Shown: positions 31,020 to 42,151, numbered from the stretch's first letter. The stretch is DNA of 64,000 nt from Thereva unica (GCA_949987705.1 OX465281.1:222923978-222987977), one strand, 5' to 3'. Notes: generated by a model not told the origin, from the sequence alone. Translations and numbers: made by a program.

Positions 31020-32044
31020 CATGGTACAATAATACAAGGTAAGCTCATAAGAGAAAAAGCTTTTGCCGTGACGTCACTCAGATCTTTTTCAAGCAGATTT
31101 GTATGGTATTAAATCGGTTTTCAATTAAAAAACGCTTATTTTAAGAGTAATTATTTTGGCAATTTTTTATTTCTATTCTTTGGTTGTTAATTTTTAATAT
31201 TATTATTTAAATTTTACATCTAAAAAAACAAAGATTTTACATTATCTGGTAAATTCACATGTTGTGCCTTTATTAACGGATTTTTTATATAATTTCTGTT
31301 TATTCTAATTTAGGTTTTATTATAATTTTGAAAAATGTTTTCTTATTCTGAAACTTTGCAACGCGTTTTTATTTAATATTTTTTAAAAATTGAAGGCAAT
31401 AGTCTGGAATTGAGAGTATAACTTTCTTCACTGAAAAGTACTGAACATATAATAGCGTTTTGAAAACTAATTTTATTTTTGTTACACATTTCACTCCACA
31501 ATTTCTTTATATCTTGCTTTTTAGGAAACGTAAAATACTGAAAATTTGTTAATGCAGCATTTGGTTTCTTATTATTCTTATATTTGCAACCTCTTATGCC
31601 AGGTTTTCACCAAACAGACAAAATAAGAAACAGAAACAAAAACTGTTTTTGTCAACAAAAATATCAATGTTATGCAAAAATCTAACAATTTTGAGAACAT
31701 TTTTGTAGGAGAATAGTGTTTTTAAAAACACAACATTGTCCCATCTCGAGTGGGTAGTTAAAAACAAACAAAATGTTTAAAAACAAAACTGTTTTTTGAA
31801 ACTCTCTGTTTGGTGGAAACCCAGCATTACATTGCTTTAAACCATGATGATTAATTGTCTTTAATATCTGTTTTTTATTTTTTTTATTTTATATTGATTA
31901 TAAACAATAATTTTGAATGAAAACGTCTTACAAACGAATTAACTTTCAAATGGTAGAGAGGTAAAAGATCTTGATGACGTCAAAGCTTTTCAAGATGGAA
32001 ACAGAGCTTTTCCTTATGAGCTTACCTTGTATTATTGTACCATG
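31020..32044. mobile_element. Non-autonomous P-superfamily-like element, 1025 bp
   Basis: Perfect 32-bp terminal inverted repeats starting CATGGTACAATAATACAAGG, an 8-bp TSD, and subterminal inverted TGACGTCA motifs on both sides. The Drosophila P element also has ~31-bp ends starting CATGATGAAATAACATAAGG and 8-bp TSDs, hence the assignment. The inside is AT-rich with no transposase. A smaller element sits within it at 31597-31826. Confidence 0.78.
31597..31826. mobile_element. PIF/Harbinger-like MITE, 230 bp, nested in the P-like element
   Basis: Inverted ends TGCCAGGTTTTCACCAAACAG and TGCTGGGTTTCCACCAAACAG, flanked by TTA on both sides (31594-31596, 31827-31829). A 3-bp TTA duplication is typical of PIF/Harbinger. 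The interior has further weak inverted pairing (aaaaacaaaactg). No coding. Confidence 0.75.
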
Positions 32045-32052
32045 GTTCGGGT
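32045..32052. repeat. 8-bp TSD of P-like element, right
   Basis: gttcgggt, partner of 31012-31019. Confidence 0.85.
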
Positions 32053-32861
32053 AATGGAGAGACAAGAAAGCTGTTGTGGTCTGTGTCATTCGAGGATTAC
32101 CGTGGTTTATTTAGTCTTTCAGCACCAGACTCTAGCGAAATATGTGACAGCAGGGTTAACGGTCATGTTATACATCAAGTATATGATTTATTGGTGAATG
32201 ATCCATATCTGACCGAAAAGCCTTATAACGTAAAAAATAATTTTGAATGTAAAGTTATTATTGGAAACAACCTACCTTTCGAAATGTAAAAAAGCGTGGG
32301 GCGCAAGAAGTGTTCCAGTGTTAATAAAATAAGAATATAGATAAAGAGTCCCATATACTAGCAGCAGCAATAAAAACTATGCATTCAAAATTATTTTTTA
32401 CTTTTTAGTTCATTTTAAAATAAAAACGTTTTTTTTTGTTTTTTTAAACTATATATTTTATATACTTCTGCAAGTTTCCGGGGGTATAGATAAATTCCGA
32501 AGAAGTCTAATAAGGGCAAAGAGTTTTTATAGAGTTTTAGCTAAATTTTAGGACCATAAGGGACATATTGTCAGATCCGATGGATTTTTTGATATCGAGA
32601 TCCTTGAGGTACAAATATACCTGGAAAGTCTTAAAAAAGGCCCTTTTCATTGATCTCCATATAGTACGGTTGCATGAAACAGTGTTATTATCAAATTATT
32701 AACCAATGTGATGAATTGGGTGACTTTCTATGTTTCGCCTTAACTGCCTTAACGTAAGAGTTGAACTGCTTCAATTTGGTGCTAATTGAGGTCTCCGTTG
32801 ATCTCCATATGCATAACTGTCATGCATATGCACTTCGTGCTTTATTAACTTTTCAGTTTAT
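32053..32861. other. No gene firmly seen
   Basis: Continues the sequence into which the P-like element inserted. The 84-aa frame at 32035-32289 starts inside the element end and is not credible as it stands. The rest is AT-rich and unassigned. Confidence 0.4.
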
Positions 32862-33300
32862 AGGGAAGTTATTGTAATCGGTCCGAAAATCGAAATCGAA
32901 ATTTTCAACGTATGTTAATTTTTAAAGGTCCCAAGAGCATTTCAAGAAAAAGTTTGGGAAGAAATATGTGTGGGTATTCATGTGTGTACGTACGTATGTG
33001 GTCCTTTTTCCCTACACGATATCGCGCGAACCAAAAAGATAACGACTTCGTTGAGGTGTCGTTCTAACCGTATTAACGGAAATATGACCTGAAAAGATTT
33101 TCATAAAATTCGGTCGAACCGTTTTTTTTTTTTTTTTTTTTGTTTAAACGATGTTGTACCTGCACGATACCGCGCGAACCAAAAACTATATCAACTTTTT
33201 TGTGGTGCCGAAAGAAGAATATTAACGAAAAAATACTCTGAAAAAAATTTCATAACATTCGGTCGGGCCTAGTTTTTGTTTAAATGAAAAAAACTTCGGC
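32862..33300 (+). mobile_element. Helentron-associated element, copy 3, partial
   Basis: 'atagggaagttattgtaatcgg' onward matches 22569 onward, through 'ttcaacgtat', 'gtcccaagagcattt' and about two of the 146-bp-type units ('cacgatatcgcgcgaacc', 'cacgataccgcgcgaacc'). A T-run (33121-33142) interrupts it. The first bases and the 3' end are missing. Confidence 0.78.
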
Positions 33301-35649
33301 TAAGTGTCAGAGAGTTCTTGAATTGTTTGCTAGTATCTAATAAAGCCGATCGAATGAGACCCGTTCTAAACGAAGTAATCTTTTTTGAATTCTACACAGC
33401 GAAATCCGACACTCTTTAAATATCGTGCTAAAATTACGTTACCCTTCACAAACATCACGAAGTTTTCAATCCTTGGATTAGCACTTAATTGACGGGGACT
33501 TCTCGGTCAGGAGCCTTTCTGCAATATTCATTCAAATCGATAAACCTAAGGCCGTCAAACTTCTAAATTTCAAGAGGTGGTGTATGACTGTAGCGCTACA
33601 GTGAGGAATAGATTGAGTTTCCTCCACCGCGACTTACCTGCTACCAGGGAAATTTGGAATATGAACGCTAATGTTTTTAACGACGGGACTGGCACAATAG
33701 ACCAAATAAAATAGGAGTAGATGGTAGTGCTCACCAAAGTGCCTCTAGACAAGAATAGAATAGAATAGAAGGTAGACGCTTTTTATGTCTCTACGACTCA
33801 GATGAAGATTGACGAAAAGCGGCGTGTGTACTTTCTTAAAAGCGCCACATGTAGTTAAGCTGCAGATGCATGATCAGTACATGGCTAAAAGAGTGTTTTG
33901 CCTGATATATATGGAATAAATCATCACATGGCGCTTTAGTACATATACCGCCAAGCGATCATTTACGAAAAGCTGCTTTTGAAGCTTTGTGATACGGCCT
34001 GCTGAAAATGTTGATGCGTTGCAGATACAAGTTGCAGAATTCAGATGAATTAACACCTTGTTGCAGGACGCTACATATAAAAACTGAAAAAACCGACTGC
34101 CAACAGTTTAATATAAAATCCATTCGCAACATGTCATTAAGCGAATTTTATATCGTAGTACTAGTACTTCCTTAATTATTTGTCACTAATACGGATCCTT
34201 CCGAAACAAGCTTCTGATTTTAAAAAATTGTCTAATAATAATTTCTCACGACTGTTATTATCTTTCAAACCAATTTATCGCAAGCCATACTATGCCTCAA
34301 TTATTTTTAGTAAATACAGAACAAAATCGTAAAAATTTATATTTATTTATAAAAAGGCGCCATAAAATGAATCAAAAGCAAGAAATTCCCATCTAAAAAC
34401 AATTGAAATTCCAATTTTTACTGCTCGTCTGATGTACATATTTATCATGAAAATGTTATCGTATAGCGAAAATGTCTGTCAGAATATCTCTACTCACTTC
34501 CACCATTTGGACATCTTCATCTCCTCTCTTTGTGCGATTATATTGGCGTGAACGGGAAAATTATTCAGTGTTTTCGCAAATCGTTTATTTTTGTTTCGAT
34601 TTTATGAAGATTCTTCTCAAGTACAATGTTCTACATCTAAAAATACCAAAAACACTTTGGCTTCCTAAAATCACCCGAAAATCCCCAAAAAAACCACTTC
34701 TCACAAGAAATTTCTAGCCTCGGGATGCAGAATTTCTGTAGTAATCTTTGGCACAAGTAAGGAAATGCTTGAGAGAATCTGGGCCAAGCGCATGCATATT
34801 CTGCGGCGGGATCACCTTGGGCCATGCATTTCTCGATTTCGCCGTGAATCTCTAAATGTCGCCGTGACATTAAGGGCCGCACGCATGATCACGAAGGCCT
34901 TGGCTACAATATAGCACTCGACGTCGTCACTTAGCCTTAGACTATGCTCTAGACTTCTTCTTGTCTTTGAACGCCTTCCACTCTTGTTTTTCCCACTCGA
35001 GATGATCTTAGGGAATATTTTTAGAAATTAGGAAATGCCAGATGCTCGTGAAAATCTCCCAGAAAAAAGCGTTCTCGTTGACGGTTCTTTAGTCAATTGT
35101 CTTCGTTTTGTTGAGTGTATGCTCCAAAAGGGCTTCAGAATAGGGTACGCAAGGGCCTTGTGTCATTATGAGAAATGGACAAAGTGAATTCACAAGCACC
35201 GATTCAGCGAATCACGTCCTTGTCTCATATTTTTTTAAAGTCTATAACGACTCACGAAGTGCACTTCCATAAAAAAAACGAGCCAATGTCAAGGAAATTC
35301 ATTCGTGCGTGATATAAGCTCTACTTGTGGACAGGACATGTTTAAGCTGACATAATAAATAAGGCACGGATTTCAACTGTAGACCAATGAAGACGTTCAC
35401 TACGACGACCGCGAGGATGAATTTTATTTGTTTTTGGATTAAGTTTTCTGTAATTAAATCCTTTAATGGTGGCTCACACGCGTTCATACAAGTCGTTAAA
35501 TAAACACGGCAGACGGCGCTTGAGGCATAAAGTCAACTTTTGTGACATTGTTTCAAATTGGCGAAATATCATAAAACAGTTTCCTTGATGCCACACCGAG
35601 GAGAGAAGTGTACCCCTGGTACAAATTGAAATTAATGTCCAGGTTAATA
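33301..35649. other. No gene seen
   Basis: AT-rich, short reading frames only. A small 'aatag' microsatellite lies near 33752-33771. An 81-aa minus-strand frame at 34637-34882 sits in a locally GC-richer patch (34690-35000), but I recognise no family. This may be host intergenic DNA. Confidence 0.45.
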
Positions 35650-35813
35650 GTTATTTATTTATTTATTTACGCCAAACAAGGCATGCTTAAACTATATTAC
35701 ATAGGGAAAGTAACTTATGAATATATACATATATCGCTAAAAGTACATTTGCATTTAACAATTTATCACAGGTATATCTTTATAACTTATGGTACATTAG
35801 TTATAGTGTTAGT

Positions 35814-37040
35814 TCAGGATGATTCGGATGACAGGAAGGATATCAATTTTTTCTTGAAGGATAATTTGCTCATTCCAGGGGAGAAGCAGGAACTGTGGCC
35901 ATTGAAAATCATACAACATCTGTTGACGGGCTCGTTCTTTCCATACTCGGTCCGATGAGAATATTCCCTAAGCATTTTCGTATGCCTATTCTGACGGACA
36001 TCGTCGTTAACTTTGATCCTGTCTGACGGAAACTGAACATTGATCCTATCGTTCAAGACGTCCAAAGTAAAGCATGATATAAGCAACTTACGCCTATTAA
36101 ACAGAGGCATGAGATCCAACACTTTGAGCCTGTCTATGTAGGGTGGTAGGCTATGAAAATCACGCGAGTCGTATAGATTTCTCAGAGCAAAGAGTAGAAA
36201 TTTCTTTTGCACTGACTCAAACCTGCTACTGCTTACCTGGTAAATAGGATTCCAGATCGGGCATGCGTATTCTAAAATCGGGCGGACTAGCGAACAGAAA
36301 AGGGTTTTTGTAACTCGAGGGTTGTCAAATTCCTTAGCTCTTCTCCTTATAAAGCCTAGAAGTTTGCTAGCTCTTGCAATAATATTATCGTAGTGCAAAT
36401 TGAAATTTAATTTATTGTCCAGGACAATACCCAAATCTACAATTTGATCAACGCGGTCTAATACCCTGCCGTTGAGATAATAGTATTGCAACTGTATGCT
36501 TTTTTTACGAGAGAAGGTAATTACGTGGCATTTACTGATGTTTAGTTGTAGTTTATTGGTGGAGCACCAGTCATGTAACGTATTCAGTTTCGACTGAAGG
36601 AGAGTTACGTCATCACTCGACCTTATGACACTATATATTTTGAGGTCATCGGCATAAAAGAGATGTCGTATATTACTTAGTTTTTCTGACAGGTCTGAGA
36701 TGAATATATTAAATAAAAGTGGGCCAAGATGACTACCCTGGGGGACTCCGGAAGTTACTTCGATTTCTTTTGACAGAAATCCTTGAAATCTAACGGCCTG
36801 TGTTCTTCCGTTAAGATATGATTCTATCCATCTTAGGATAAGCCCAGATATTCCGAATTTTGGTAGTTTTGTTATTAAGATATGGTGGTCGACACGGTCA
36901 AAGGCCTTACTGAAGTCAGTATAGACAGCATCGATTTGATGACCGTTCTCCATACCACATAGTAGTTCGGAGGTTAGTGTCATAAGGTTAGTAGTTGTCG
37001 AGCGCCCTTTTCTGAAGCCATGTTGTTGGTCATTGGGGTG
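35814..37040 (-). CDS. Reverse transcriptase C-terminal two thirds of the element (open, partial)
   Basis: An open frame covering most of the RT: QQHGFRKGRSTTTN, motif A VYTDFSKAFDRVDHH with its Asp present, motif B SGVPQGSHLGPLLFN, motif C FYADDLKIY, then the thumb VDLGIVLDNKLNFNLHY and the C-terminal SLVRPILEYACPIWNP..QKKFLLFAL. It shares wording with the remnant at 56575-59110 (HGFLAARSTTTN, GVPQGSHLSPLLF). The frame is open, but upstream breaks mean it cannot be made as part of a full protein. Confidence 0.85.
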   Translation of the reverse strand, partial: HPNDQQHGFRKGRSTTTNLMTLTSELLCGMENGHQIDAVYTDFSKAFDRVDHHILITKLPKFGISGLILRWIESYLNGRTQAVRFQGFLSKEIEVTSGVPQGSHLGPLLFNIFISDLSEKLSNIRHLFYADDLKIYSVIRSSDDVTLLQSKLNTLHDWCSTNKLQLNISKCHVITFSRKKSIQLQYYYLNGRVLDRVDQIVDLGIVLDNKLNFNLHYDNIIARASKLLGFIRRRAKEFDNPRVTKTLFCSLVRPILEYACPIWNPIYQVSSSRFESVQKKFLLFALRNLYDSRDFHSLPPYIDRLKVLDLMPLFNRRKLLISCFTLDVLNDRINVQFPSDRIKVNDDVRQNRHTKMLREYSHRTEYGKNEPVNRCCMIFNGHSSCFSPGMSKLSFKKKLISFLSSESS

Positions 37041-37045
37041 GCATA

Positions 37046-37356
37046 CACGGATCATAACGTCAAGACTAAAAAACCGGTTTCCAGGACAGAGGGGCAAAAG
37101 GAAGAGAGAAAGTTGTTGCAACTTTTTGAACAGAAATTTTTGGCGTGAAAACTAACACATGCACAAATGTTTCTTCTTATCTTCTTCTTCTTTGGGTCTG
37201 ATATTGACATATCTCTTTGTTATTCGCGTTCGGGTTGTGCACACATAGATATTCCGTGTAGGGATAATAAAGTTACTCTCGGTAAAATAAATACCCATGT
37301 ACGCCGAGAGTATCATAAAAAACCGGTTTTTTTTGGGGTTGATATTACGATCCGTG
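37046..37356. mobile_element. TA-flanked MITE, 311 bp, inside the RT
   Basis: Ends CACGGATCATAACGTCAAGA and CACGGATCGTAATATCAACC (inverted), each bordered by TA, with further inward pairing (aaaaaaccggttt). It separates ..LLNELA from ..HPNDQQHGF of the RT. Confidence 0.8.
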
Positions 37357-38180
37357 TATGCCAGCTCATTGAGGAGCGGATTAATTATGTGGGCAATCTT
37401 ATCGTAAACAAGCTTTTCGAAAAGTTTAGGAATTGCTGATAATATTGCAATGCCCCTGTAGTTGTCCACCGAATGCTTATTAGATGCTTTGTGAATTGGT
37501 ATGAGGTATGATTTTTTCCAAGTTATAGGAAATTTTCCTAACGATAAGGATTTGTTGAAAATAAGATGGAGGGGAAATAGAACTTGAGTTGAGTAGCACT
37601 GCAGAAAGCAGGGAGGCAGATTGTCGGGACCGTGACCTTTATTGATATCCAAATTGTTTAAACCTGATGTCTTCGACGGATAGGGATATGTTATCTATAA
37701 GAGTTGAAGTAACAGTGCGCGTGTGTGTTGGGTCAGTATGTGTTGTATCAGATTTTGGACAAAAGACTTCGGTAAACCTGTCAGCAAACATGTTACAAAT
37801 TTCCTGTGGGCAAGAGGAGTGTTTACTGCCATTGGTCATTGTAGTTGGATAGCCTAAGGTCTTTCGTTTCATATTAACGAACTGAAAGAATTTTTTGGGA
37901 TCTCTTATAATGCTATCGCCAACAGAGTTAAGATATGTAGTATAGGCCTCACGTGACCTAAGACTGAACTCTGAGGCTAGCCTAGTGTATGCTAATTTCA
38001 GTTCATCATTTGCATGGGGGTTATTTCTAATCAGCTTATACAATTTATTTCTCTGATTACGAAGAGAACGGACATTCTTATCCAGCCATGGTTCCGATAA
38101 TTTATCCCTTCTTTTAATTCTGGGCACAGAGGCACAATTATTACCGCCTTTTGAGAATATACCCTTTCCGTTTATTTGAG

Positions 38181-38514
38181 ATTTTTAAATTTATGTGGTT
38201 AGTAGATAGTTAAGGTTGGAATTGGAGTTCATAAAATCTTGATGTTATTTTTAAAAAATAACTAACAATCTTCTGCAATGATTTCGGTCAATGTTAATAT
38301 GGTGTGGTTAGAATACCTTTTGTTATCGAAAGAGTTTCATGGATTTGTTTACTTACAAAACTACCGCGTGCCAGTAGAGATCTACTTGGAACTTATTCTG
38401 TAGTAACCGTAAACGTTCCATCTACTATATTACTAATCAATTTCCGCACATAGCTTATTGTTTTATTGTACATTGGACATGTGTAAAGCGAAGTTCTTAC
38501 TTTTTTAACTATTT
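38181..38514. other. No gene seen
   Basis: A short AT-rich spacer between the non-LTR element and the next Helentron-type copy. Confidence 0.4.
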
Positions 38515-39129
38515 TTAAGTATATTTGTTTAAACGACGTACGTGGTTTTTGTACCTGAACGATATCACGCGAGCCAAATATGATACCGACTTCGTTGAGC
38601 TGCCGATCGACGGGTATTAACGAATATACAAAATGAAAAGAATTTCATAAATTTTGTTCAAGCGGTTTTTTTTGTTTAAAGGATGTACGTGAATTTTTTA
38701 CCTGCACGATATTGTGGGATATTAGCATTGTTGAGATGCCATTCAAAGTGTGTTAACGAAAGTATGACTTGAAAACATTTTTATAAAATTCGGTCGAACC
38801 GTGTTTTTTTTGTTTCAATTACAATTACGTATCTACGTGATTATTGTACTTGCACGATATCGGTTGAGCTAAAAATGGTATCGACTTCTCTGAAGTGCCG
38901 ATCAAAGCATATTAACAAAAATATGGCCTGGAAAGAATTTCATATAACATTCGGTCCGCTATAGGAATTGGGTTAACTTAAAGAATTCGGTGTTATTTTT
39001 CTTACGATTTGTTGTAATATATGTAGTTCATTCGTTATTAAATTATCCATTCATAATAATCAACATTTATCATACTGGGAAGGAAGTTGATCATGTGGAT
39101 CGAAAGGGTCAAACCTACAATACAACTAG
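38515..39129 (+). mobile_element. Helentron-associated element, copy 4, 5'-truncated
   Basis: Three diverged central units ('gtacctgaacgatatcacgcg', 'acctgcacgatattg', 'gtacttgcacgatatcgg'). Then the 3' part: 'atcatactgggaaggaagtt', the hairpin region 'gatcatgtggatcgaaaggg', and the end ..CAACTAG at 39129 followed by TTTT. The same 3' terminus as copies 1 and 2 confirms the boundary. Confidence 0.78.
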
Positions 39130-39661
39130 TTTTAATTATTATTATTAGACCAGTGCAGATAATTTTTGAGAAAAAAAAATTCTTAGCAGTATATGGATGG
39201 CGGGAAAATTTAGTAGAAATGCTACTTAAACAAGGAAAAATCGAGAGCACCGCAGCAGATGACCGGAAAGGGGGCGGGGGAGCCAAAATGTGGGTTTTGG
39301 GGGGTTAAACGTGTTTTTTTTTACGATTTCTGAGAAAAGTAGACCTCCTATCGAAAAACGTTAAATGTAAACGTTGTAGATAATTAAAAGATCTAGAGCT
39401 TTTGTTCAAACCATTTTTCGACATAACCTCAAAAAATGGAGAAAAACGTCAAAAACCGAGTTTTTGGTTTATCATTTTGACGTGACAACGTCTATTAAAA
39501 CGATGAACGCCGGCTGCATGCACGAAAAATGATGACTCATTGTCCCGTTATGTCCCGTTATCCCGTAATAATTTTAAAAATTTGATCGTAGTAATCTTAA
39601 AAATTTGACTAAAATTGTCAATATTTAATTAATTTAAATTTGTCAAATTGTCAACAATAAG

Positions 39662-40039
39662 CAAAGCAAGCCAAACACTCTGTCTCCTAACTGGGTGCCG
39701 GTGTATAAGAAAATAGTGAACATTACACTGACGAAAACTGTGAAATGCAAACGAAAACAGTTTCCTTGCGTTCCTGCTTGTGCTATTACCATTCACAAGT
39801 CGCAAGGTGGGACGTTTACTGTTATTGTTTATAAATACTCCTCGGAGCAACCACAACAGTTGGTGTACGTGGCGCTGAGTCGGGTAACGAATATAGACGG
39901 CTTGCACATCATCACGGAAAAAGATGCGCCTTTTATCTTTAAACACGGACGAGATGGGAACGACTCACAGACTACGCGAGATGTCCGTAACGAACACATT
40001 CGACTCCGTGGACACTTCGAAAGCAGTGAAATTTTGTGA
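39662..40039 (+). pseudogene. Helentron PIF1-like helicase, C-terminal piece
   Basis: Plus-strand reading: NTLSPNWVPVYKKIVNITL, ..RKQFPCVPACAITIHKSQGGTF (helicase motif V region), ..QLVYVALSRVTNIDGLHII (motif VI), ending ESSEIL-stop. These are the last two motifs of PIF1/RecD-like helicases as found in Helitrons. Walker A/B and the Rep nuclease are missing. Confidence 0.85.
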
Positions 40040-40049
40040 TGACGGTAAC

Positions 40050-40787
40050 AACGCTGGGCAAACTGTAGTGACAAACCTTAATGTTCAGAGTTTGTCTGCG
40101 CACTTCGCCGATATTGAAACGGATCCCGTGATACCAAGATCGGATTATTTGGTATTGACTGAAACGTGGATGCGTGACAATTTTGATCCAGTTCCAATCA
40201 ATAATTATGAATGTATAACCAGGCAGAATAATCGATCGGATTCTGATACAAACGCAGCTGGTGGAGTGGTAATCTATCGAAAATTAACATCAACATCCAC
40301 GGCCAAAGTTCTCCACGTTGAATTGTCGGACACAACTCGTCTCATCAGAAACACAGGCGAGGTCTGCTTGGCTGAAATTACATGCTTCACTGCTGATACA
40401 ACGTTTAAAATTGTACTTGGCGCAGTGTATATTCATCCTGGAGCAAGTGTCTCAAACATTAGTGTATTGCTGCACCAAGCACTCTTTCCGTACGTGCATA
40501 ACAGGCAGTATGTGCATCCGATCATGCAAGTTGATACCAATGTACCAATTCTTCTTTGTGGCGACTTCAACACAAACGTGAAAAATGATGATACATTCCT
40601 CAAATTCATGAAGGATATGTACAATCTCGAGTGCACATCAGATGTTACTAAATCAACAACGCTGAGAGGAACAACCCTCGATTTGACTTTTTCAAGGCAC
40701 ATTACACTTGAAACACTCCCATTCATTTCATACTTTTCCTATCATCGACCTATCCTTAATAGAATAACACAGATTGCAAGAAGTTAA
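40050..40787 (+). pseudogene. Helentron endonuclease/exonuclease/phosphatase domain
   Basis: An open frame after the helicase, overlapping it in another frame; its ORF opens at 39924. Residues: TNLNVQSLSAHFADIE, LVLTETWM (Glu), GGVVIYRK, GAVYIHPG, ILLCGDFNTNV (Asp, Asn), TLDLTFSR, and finally YFSYHRPIL. The usual S-D-H end has Tyr in place of Asp (codon tat, ~40741), so activity is doubtful. Its place after the helicase is that expected in Helentrons. The similarity to non-LTR endonucleases is a family feature. Confidence 0.8.
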
Positions 40788-41819
40788 ATATCAGACATGT
40801 ATAAAAGCTGTAAATGATTTTGTTACTACACATTGTTACTTGTAAATAATCTGTTCATTAAAGTAATAAACATATTTGAATTCATTAGTGCAAATAAAAG
40901 CTAATTTATCAATCAAAATGAATATTTCATTTCACTCCTTTTTGTATCCATACAAAATAATGACAATTTAATATAAATGGTTCAATTTTATTCATAAAAG
41001 TATGCAATCATTTCATCAATGTTTCTCATGACGTTGTCACGTTAAACTATCGTCCGTAAACCCTCTTTACAGACAACAAATTTTTTTATCTTTCACAAAA
41101 ATGATCCAATTTTAAAGAAATTTGAGGAAAATGTAGATTTTCATGTTTCGAAATGGCCCAATTTTTTTCAAAGCGATTGGTTGTTTCGTTTTGTTTTTAT
41201 GACCTTAATTTAAAAAAAAGGCCCCATTTTCAATCAAAAAAGTTGGCGAACGAATTTTTGATTTTTAAAATTTTGAAGACGCATTTTTTTTCGTTGAATC
41301 CTCTACTTTTAGATGGCGTAAAAAAATGATAGTGTCACAATAGAAAAACATCGATAAAAATTCGAAAAACCAAAAACATCCTTTTTCAAATATCAATTTT
41401 TCCGTAAACTTCACTAATTCTTTATCTCTCTTTGATATAAAGCTTTAAGAGTGGCGCAAAACTTTAAATTTAATGTAATATATTATAAAGGAGCTTCATG
41501 TAACAGTTTCAGATGTGAAAAAATTTGTTTAAACAATTATTTTACCCACGAAATCAAGGGAAACACTACAGTTTTAGGCCCGCGTACTTATTTTTATTTA
41601 ATTTCTTTCGCCTTCCAACTCGCTTGCTGCTCTCCTGTCCTTACATTTGACGCGTTCACGCGAGACACATGGTTGCTAACTCCGCAATAGTGTACTTGTT
41701 GGGTTATTACCTAATAAAATGATTTTTTGAGTTTATGAAGGTATAGTTAGAAGATTGATCTGATACTACATATTTGATGATGGAAAAATGAAGTACCATT
41801 GCAAGTAACTATACTAGTA

Positions 41820-42027
41820 TTCCTTCAGAAGCAGCAACTGTTCTAATTCTGAAAATCAACCAATAGGAGATCTCAGCGATTCGGAGGAGATTATTAATAA
41901 TGAAGATTGAGATGAGCTTGAGGACCTTCACGAGGTCGATGACTTTATTGAAGATTCTCAAGAGATTCCAAAATGTGTTGAGTTTCATGATGAACAGCAT
42001 CTCTCCAAAAAAATGAGGTATGACTAA
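41820..42027 (+). pseudogene. Acidic coding-like remnant in the foldback loop
   Basis: Plus-strand reading YSFRSSNCSNSENQ, GDLSDSEEIINNED, stop, DELEDLHEVDDFIEDSQEIP, FHDEQHLSKKM. The acidic run resembles the N-terminus of some DNA-transposon transposases such as piggyBac, but there is no core domain. This is a weak call. Confidence 0.3.
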
Positions 42028-42151
42028 TTCTTTTATCACATAACAGCATTTGAGCGCGAACACACTTATTATTTAAACACGGCATAGTCTTTTCTCATGG
42101 GCAATTGTATTTAGCAGCCAGTACTACAATAAAATGTAATATGTGACATTA

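Larger units (their letters stand above)
35650..38180 (-). pseudogene. Jockey/CR1-like non-LTR element, 5'-truncated, split by a MITE
   Basis: Order on the minus strand: linker (from ~38180: GKGIFSKGGNN.., SEPWLDKNVRSLRNQRNKLYKLI, ..DPKKFFQFVNMKRK), a frameshift near 37640, RT fingers (DINKGHGPDNLPPCFLQ, NYRGIAILSAIPKLFEKL), the MITE at 37046-37356, then the rest of the RT (QQHGFRKGRSTTTN..). A 160-bp 3' UTR ends in a (TAAA)n tail, seen as (ATTT)n at 35650-35669. The endonuclease is absent. Short microsatellite tails suit CR1-like elements. Confidence 0.85.
39479..41083 (+). mobile_element. Helentron fragment (~1.6 kb) inserted in the foldback left arm
   Basis: Begins GACGTGACAACGTC right after TT. 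Near its 3' end is the inverse, GACGTTGTCACGT (41030-41042), then a small hairpin (gtaaa-ccctc-tttac) and the end near 41083 before TT. Comparison with the uninterrupted right arm shows exactly where it entered. It codes for a helicase C-terminus and an endonuclease. Helentrons (Helitron2) carry a Rep/helicase and often an apurinic-type endonuclease, use TT sites, and have such subterminal repeats. Most of Rep/Hel has been deleted. Confidence 0.8.

Noticed and set aside
32035..32289. 84-aa frame after the P-like element
   Set aside because: Its start codon lies inside the transposon end, so it cannot be the original reading frame of the flanking DNA.
34637..34882. 81-aa minus-strand frame in a GC-richer patch
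   Set aside because: No family recognised, no start context or neighbours to support it, and the other frames are equally open in parts.
39924..40787. Endonuclease frame as a host AP-endonuclease gene or a non-LTR element
   Set aside because: It directly follows PIF1-type helicase motifs within defined Helentron ends, and no RT is nearby.
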